Position numbers and translations under genes: made by a program. DNA of 64,000 nucleotides from Apiospora phragmitis. Its lineage: Eukaryota > Ascomycota > Sordariomycetes > Amphisphaeriales > Apiosporaceae. Below the pieces are notes generated by a model. It worked only from the letters and a program-made list of their open reading frames with translations, was not told where the DNA came from and did not search any database. Each line of letters opens with the position of its first letter. Position 1 is the first letter of the stretch. Location: the NCBI GenBank assembly GCA_038363925.1, contig JAQQWL010000013.1:1736001-1800000 (forward strand), given 5' to 3'. Of this stretch, positions 58,170 through 64,000 are shown piece after piece.

Positions 58170-59993
58170 ATGGCCATCAAGCAACCAGATCAGGCGGCCT
58201 TAACCCACTGCTTGCCGCACATCCGCATGGCGCTGTTCGATGTTGACCAGTCACCTGAGTACCAGTACTGGAAGAGCGACGATGCCTCGTGGCAGTTAAG
58301 ATGTATTGGGGGTCCTGGATCGGGCAAGGTAGGTGGACTATATCCGAAATTAAGCAACGTCACGCTCACATATCACCTTGCGCCTCAGACAACACTCTCT
58401 TGTTTGATCATCGAAGACCTCGAGTCTTCCTTCAAGGGCCCTAAAACAGCCATAATTTCCATATTCCTACAGCCGCTGTCGGACCATGCCGTAAACGGTA
58501 GCCTCTACCCACTTTCCACTGAATTCCTTCTCGAGATACAGCGCCAGTTGAAGACCAGTCTCGGAGAAAGTGATGACGATAAACCTGATGCGGCACAAGA
58601 TAAGCTTATTAGCAACGGAGACGACGCAAAGTACGAATGGGTGCGGTTCCGAATCCAGCCCCTGGATCGAGTGTTCCTAGTAATCGATGACCTCGACCTG
58701 GCTTTCCGGGACGCCGTTCAGTATCGGGAACTCGAATCGCAACTATCTCGGCTCCAGAGTGTGGACTTCAAGATTCTGACCACATCCAGACTACCTTACA
58801 AAACCGGCGAACTCAGGCGCTGCGACGTCGAGACTCATACGGGACCTGCCTTTCTACGATTCTGGTGGCATTGCGAAGCGTGCGGATTGGGCGTTTACGA
58901 CATCCGCCAGGAGTGCAAGGACGCTGGAAATGGCTGTAACAAAGCGTGAGCTGTCCCCAGCCATACTGATACTCTGGTAGTTTGAGGAACTACCCAGGGC
59001 TGGACTGACACACGCCTCCTGCAACTCTCAATCGGTAGCGACCATGCCGAACTCCCCCTCACCCAACAACCGAGCAAGGTTCAGGTCTATGTCAGCCACT
59101 TCTTCCTGCCAGAAGGGTTGAGCGTGCTGGTGCGGGACGCGATGCAACGGGAACATGGAGACCTGGGCCTGGACACCTCCGCGCAGACACGTGGGTCGCC
59201 ACCGCATCTGCCGCGCTTGACACCCTTGGGGCAAGAGCTCACGACCCCGGCGAACAATATGGCTGTGACAAGGGCAATAAGGGCTTGGTTCTGGTTCGGC
59301 TAATAATTGACTATGGCACTTCTAGGGGCTCTGGTCTTCTGTCCTTCCTCTCCATCTGGGAGGGTGATTCGTCAGGTTTATATACACCTATCCTGGCTTC
59401 CTCCAGGGGTCCCCTTTTATCCCATAACCGCCATATCCTTCAGGAATGTAGTTATCCGTTGGGCCGACATGCATGCCTTCGTTGGTATGCGTGTGACAAT
59501 GGCGAAGGTAGCCGAGAGACTCGTTGAAGACACCGCGAGCCGCTCGGAGGACAACATGGCAGTCGCCCTTCTCCGATTAAATCATCTCTGGAAGGCCAAA
59601 ACGCTGAAAGAGGCCAGAGCGGTCCCAGACCGACTTCCCTGAGAGTTTTTGAATGCCTTCGACGCGGGTGTATCCGAAATCGCAGCCCGCGCTTGCGGTA
59701 TCAAGCGATTCCTGGGCCTTCAGTCTATCCGCATCGTGGGCCGATTCATCGAGCAGATCGAGATTCCCTACGAAGAATTGAAAGAAGAACTACGCGAGGC
59801 ATGTAAGGGGGACGAATCGGAACTGGACGGTATACTTGGCTCCGAGGATGCTCTTGAGCAGATCCTCTTTGCAGCCCGGGGGTTTCTCACGAGTAGGAAG
59901 ATCTGGAATAGCATATGGGTGAAGTGCTATCAGGTTGATTTCCACTTATATGTCGCTGAGAACTACTCCGACATCTTGTCACAACTGGAGTAG
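58170..59993 (+). pseudogene. NACHT/STAND-type P-loop NTPase, degraded
   Basis: From MAIKQPDQAALTHCLPH the frame gives an NLR-like head, YQYWKSDDASWQLRCIGGPGSGKV (Walker A GGPGSGK, Thr/Ser missing after Lys), a Walker B RVFLVIDDLDLAF, and the sensor-like FKILTTSRLP. After about 58950 the frame breaks. A further piece in the family pattern, MAVALLRLNHLWKAKTLKEARAVPDRLP, ends at a TGA (59640-59642) and continues in the same frame as EFLNAFDAGVSEIAARACG and ends at 59993. In fungi such proteins act in non-self recognition and cell death. The effector and repeat domains are not recognisable here. At least two lesions plus the stop make it non-functional, though a short N-terminal NTPase fragment could still be made. 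Confidence 0.65.
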
Positions 59994-60375
59994 TACCGGT
60001 CGCATGGGAATGGGCGTGGAGGGCTGTGGTCCTCATCAGGGGACATTATGATATCGGACTAGCTCGTGTGGGATGGTAGGGAATTCATGCGTGTACTGTT
60101 CGGTGTGGATTTTAGTACATGGATTTGACATCTACAAACCACAGACAACCCTCTTACGCCAGAGGAGTTGCCACTTAGTTCCTTTGCCTCTACTGGGGTC
60201 TTGAGGGGGTGACAAGGGTTGTGAGGGCGGTATCACTTAGCCCCCACCCACATCACGTCAGCCGCAGCGCCCAAACTAGTCCCTGTGGCCGGCTGTGCAT
60301 TAAAGCTAACTATATCGCTCATGCTACTGTAATGGCTTCCCTGGTCACTCTTCAGTATCTGCATCTCAATCCATC
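59994..60375. other. Short intergenic region
   Basis: 382 bases between the NACHT-like and HET genes, both on the plus strand. It presumably carries the HET promoter; no element stands out. Confidence 0.5.
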
Positions 60376-62628
60376 ATGATCTGTCCTACTTGCAAGAATT
60401 CAATCTTCGACAGTGGTCGTTCATGGGGTCACCACCAGCTCCCCTCCTCCCCTGCTCGTCTCCTGTTGGAAGCCAAAGACTGCATTCTTTGCGGGTGGCT
60501 CGTAGCAGAGGCTAAGAACTGGCTGGGATCCGAGTTTCAAATAGCCTCGAAGAACGGCTTTTACCGATGGACAATTCACCGGTCGCCCAAGTTTAGAGAT
60601 AGCGAAGCGTCTTGCACTATGCACTTCAGGCCCAATGTCAGTCAGTTTCCCCAAATTCGGAACGCACCAACAAAGGTCTTCCACTTGGTTGGTGCAGGTA
60701 AAGCTCCCCTGTTATTGCAATCCCTTGGCAACCCCTTTTGCAGAAAACTGATTTGGTGCATAGAGTCTGTTAACGTAAATCCCGTGCTCGGTGAAAAATT
60801 GAGCGCAGAAACTGTTGGGCTCCAGTTGGAGGCGTGGCTGGAGCATTGCCATACAACGCACCGCGGAAGGTGTGCAGTTCCGAATAATCCATCTTGGGTC
60901 CCCAAGCGTTTGGTCGACCTTGGCGCCCTCCCCGAAGGCTGTGTCGTTGTCAGAGAGACTAGGCTTCTGCCTCTACCGAAGCCAAGATTTGTCACTCTCA
61001 GCCACTGCTGGGACGGCCCAAAGGGCCCTTGGATGATTCAACTAACCCCGGACAGCCTCGCCACATTCATGGACCCCGAAAAGGGCATCAAAAGAGAACA
61101 ACTCCCTCAAAATTTCAAAGACGCGATAGAAATCGCGAGGCTTCTAAAGGCACAATACATATGGATCGACTCTCTGTGCATACTCCAGGATGGAGAGGAG
61201 TTCAACACGGAGAGGCAGCTTATGCACCTGGTCTATCGTAACTCATACTGCAATCTTGCCGCAGCGGCCAGTAGTGATTGCCAGGGCGGGCTATTCCGAG
61301 ACAGAAAAGAAGTCCACAACTTCGGCCGCGACATCATCGAGACATCCGAAAAGTCTCTCTTCGGGAAGGGGAGGTGGAGGATATTTTCTTCCGAGTATTG
61401 GTCTGATCAGCTGCTGATGGAGCCTTTATACTGCCGCGGCTGGGTATTCCAAGATGAAGCCACCATCACTTTCATGTATAGGAGTCTGCCCCTAGCTAAT
61501 CATGTCATTAGAGCGAATGCTGTCGCCTCGAATCCTCCACTTCGCGGCGGGCCAGGTGTTCTGGGATTGCGCATCCATCACTGCTTGTGAGGCTCTGCCA
61601 GAAGGCCTGCCATGGCAGCTCGATGCCGCGTCGTCCACCGAGAGATATTGGAGGGAGCGGCTGCAACTAATCCAGAACCAACGTCCAGGAGCCAGCTCTA
61701 CGCCCCTGAAGTTCGTCGGTTCGGCCGATGTCTCGTTCGAGAGCTTTTGGAGAGAGGCCGTGCTTAACTACACGTCATGCAACCTCACGGGAAAAGCGGA
61801 CCGGCTACTCGCCATCTAGGGCGTCGAGAAGCTCGTCCGGGAGCAGTTCCGCCTCGACAACGGAGAGGAGGACTACGGCGTCGGTCTCTGGTCTTCGCAG
61901 CTGTCCGAGCAGCTCGCGTGGCGAGGCCAGGACCCCGGCAGGGCGCAGAGGCCACCTGCGCTGTCGGAGCTCTGGCCCAGCTGGTCCTGGGCTTCCATGG
62001 TCGGCTCCATCGAGACCCAGCTCCGGTCGTCGGAACTGGGCCAGTTCCACTGCGCGACGAGCCACGAAGGCGACGTGGTCGTCAGCTTTGCGCTCGCCAA
62101 TCTCCCGCGGGGGACCGACGCGGATGACCAGCCGAAGAAGCTACGGACGAAGTGCTTGGCCTTGAGGAGTGTGTTCGTAAGGGTAGTTGTCGAGGGGGAG
62201 AATACCACCACTCGCGAGATGGGTCCGCGACAACACGATACCCACGCCTACACGTTGCGTCTCGTGGATCAAATCGGTCTTGAGGGGGCTCAAACACGGG
62301 CGTATTCAGAGTATCTCCGGATACTACGTCGGAATTCTCCCTAGACTCTGATGGCGACTGCTACTTGGTCGTCCTCACAGCCAGCCGAGACTACGAGCAA
62401 GGTCTGGGGGACTCTGCGTGGTCAAGTGACGAAGACAGTGGACAGAGCAAGTCTGCTTGGGTCCACGGCACGGGCCTTGTCGTCGTGCAATCAGCACCGA
62501 ACAAGGGAGAGGGCAATGAAGACAGCGTGAAGTATCGGAGGATAGGAGTTTGCAATTTTGAAGGATTAAGTTCGGATGATTTTGCCAGGTTGAAGCAATC
62601 GCATGTTTCTGATATATGGCTGGTCTGA
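60376..62628 (+). pseudogene. HET-domain protein with a lost splice donor, a nonsense codon and a frameshift
   Basis: Heterokaryon incompatibility family (PF06985), related to TIR-like effectors that trigger cell death. The N-terminal zinc-like CPTCKNS and CILCGWLV precede the HET core: FVTLSHCWDGPKGP, LPQNFKDAIEIARLLKAQYIWIDSLCILQD and VYRNSYCNLAAAASSDCQGGLF, then LYCRGWVFQ. The next block, ERMLSPRILHFAAGQVFWDC, is separated by 58 bases (61454-61511) that have a fungal branch site (GCTAAT) and TTAG acceptor but begin AT instead of GT. Removing them restores Q-ERMLSPR exactly. Downstream, LLAI-stop-GVEKLV (TAG at 61817-61819) fits a CAG to TAG change, and near 62335 the frame shifts from the 62344 stop to CYLVVLTASRDYEQGLG, ending SHVSDIWLV at 62628. 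The HET core itself remains intact, so a truncated protein to about 61590 is possible. Confidence 0.82.
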
Positions 62629-63100
62629 GCCCAGAGGAAGCATGTGTAATCATCGTACTGTAGGTAAATGCAAACAGTCATGTCGACAAGGGTAACCTTA
62701 TTTGGCCTGTTCAGATATCTACTGTAGGCAACATCCAACCTGGCTCCCAGACACTTGAACAATGATTATGCTCAACACTCTTGACGCCAATGTTATTCTA
62801 GATGACCCTGAATGCACTCATTGGAACTCGGCCTGCATACGAATCCATGGTGACCCAAATCTTTTTTTATAATAGTTGTTTAGCTCAGAATATCGTTTCC
62901 CGTTCGTAGACTCATTAGAGACCAGTGATAAATATATCTGATCCTGCTGAAGGTTCGCTACGTGAAAGAGTAGCCAAAGTATAATTATCTATAACCATAT
63001 CTACGTATCCTTCGGGAGGTCGAAGTTTAAGCAATGGGGGTGCCATATCTATTAAGACATTATACACCTACCGTGTAAAAAATCCTCAAACCTAGCAAGT
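62629..63100. other. Intergenic, no recognised gene
   Basis: This is the 3' flank of the HET gene, mixed composition, without coding signal. Confidence 0.5.
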
Positions 63101-63467
63101 CCTGTCAGCAGCTGCAGAGCACGAACCTCACGCCACGCCCATTCTAGGTGTGTACTTGGGGATTACTAATGCTTCAGGTTTGCCGGCGCCGACGACCCCT
63201 TCAGCACTAAGAAATATCACAACCTTCGCTGCCGGTGATGTATGCAACGCATCTACAGGTATTGGGGTACCGCATTGGCTGGAGGGTCACCCTTTAACAC
63301 CAAAAAAGCATCGCGACTCTCGTTGTCGGTGTTGGCGTAACGCATCGACCGGTGTTGATCTTAGCCGATGAGCACATGAACACACCAGCAAGGTCGAAGC
63401 ACCGCAAACCTTCAAGTACGCACCTAAAATTAACTGTGGCTTGAAATCAGTGCATTGCCAGCTGTTC
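63101..63467. mobile_element. MITE-like element, copy 2
   Basis: The left end CCTGTCAGCAGCTGC is identical to the reverse complement of the right end of the 1391-1707 element. It continues with CACGAACCTCACGCC and CATTCTAGGTGTGTACTT. The right end in reverse complement (CAGCTGGCAATGCAC, then AAGCCACAGTTAATTTTAGGTGCGTACTT) is a diverged version of the same terminus. The interior shares GCCGGCGCC and short AGCACTAA blocks with copy 1. No coding capacity. Confidence 0.65.
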
Positions 63468-64000
63468 GAAACATGGTAGGTTCAATGCCAATCTTTTCGC
63501 TAAGCCGAGCAGTCGCCGGCAAAGTGGAAGTACTCACTGTGCTGAGCTTTGGAAGGGGAAAAACCCCGAGCTGTTCTTGATTCGGGCACGAAGCAATGAT
63601 GAGGTACAGTCCTGCTTCATGCACTCTGACCAGTCTACTTAGGCAAGGAAGGTCTGGCGAAAGCGTGAAGCGAGGTCGTAAGTATGATTGAGGGACATGC
63701 CCTACTAATCGGCTATCCACCCTGGTTGATGAGAAGGAGAAGTTCGTCCCTTGACCTGTCAGTCGTGGCAACGCACCTGAAGCGACTCTAGCCCACGCTG
63801 GGCTACTACGGCGTCATGGGTGCCATCCGGCCGATGCAAGGCGCCGCCGACCTGGACTTACGCTATTGAACCGAGTCTGCCTGCTAGTGCACAATATGGT
63901 GGCTGCCTATGGACTCGGATCTGATGGCTGAGGGTAGATCAGTGTCTTCTAGATAGAGGCAGGTGTATGGGTAAATGCAGGATCATGTGAGTCCTCTCCT
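63468..64000. other. Window end, no recognised gene
   Basis: A minus-strand frame of 113 codons (63430-63771) overlaps the MITE end and shows no family features. I see nothing else. Confidence 0.45.

Noticed and set aside
3732..62628. RIP as the single cause of all gene damage
   Set aside because: RIP makes C-to-T changes, not indels; only a few stops (19302, 61817) have the right type and the genes are not AT-shifted.
1..64000. CRISPR array, rRNA operon, telomere repeats or bacterial-type operons
   Set aside because: No regular spacer-repeat array, rRNA sequence or TTAGGG tract was seen, and gene structure is eukaryotic.

Overview
The window reads as nuclear DNA of a filamentous ascomycete (Pezizomycotina, probably Sordariomycetes; the class is an inference). 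The reasons are short introns of about 45-110 bp with GT-AG borders and CTAAC/CTGAT-like branch sites, typical fungal families (HET, NACHT, fungal CAIB/BAIF, Asi-type RING, Mtr3, Elp4, Opi10), a pogo/Fot1 transposon bleached by C-to-T change as in repeat-induced point mutation (RIP), and widely spaced genes.

Layout. 1-1.2 kb: RIP-degraded pogo/Fot1 relic. 1.39-1.71 kb and 63.10-63.47 kb: two copies of one MITE-like inverted-repeat element near opposite ends of the window. 3.7-19.5 kb: metabolic block with an FAD monooxygenase, a membrane-anchored SGNH-like protein, a fructosamine-kinase relic, a DHA1 MFS transporter, a phenylalanine ammonia-lyase-type enzyme and a class III CoA-transferase. 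20-25.3 kb: an Asi-like membrane RING ubiquitin ligase and exosome subunit Mtr3. 27.8 kb: an acidic orphan protein with a duplicated WWPAP motif. 30.5-31.5 kb: SDR oxidoreductase. 32.3 kb: tRNA-Gln. 34.5-41.1 kb: compact intact housekeeping block (Sen34, Elp4, Rpb8, Nudix hydrolase, Opi10/Hikeshi). 41-46 kb: no recognisable gene. 46.1-48.5 kb: intact 7-exon membrane protein of unknown function. 49.9-62.6 kb: accessory stretch of damaged genes (ArgRS paralogue without its signature motifs, DHA2 transporter, S41 peptidase, NACHT NTPase, HET protein) with a tRNA relic.

How the genes may work together. PAL (Phe to cinnamate), a CAIB/BAIF CoA-transferase, an aromatic-ring type FAD monooxygenase and an MFS pump could form a loose aromatic-acid module, but the CoA-transferase is broken. 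Sen34 (tRNA splicing) and Elp4 (tRNA wobble modification) are neighbours.

Caveat. Many genes carry single-base frameshifts, including the normally essential Mtr3 and the otherwise well-preserved RING ligase, some in homopolymers. Part of the damage may therefore be sequencing error. In-frame stops, lost splice sites and internal deletions in the accessory genes look like real decay. Exon coordinates were worked out by eye and should be treated as models.
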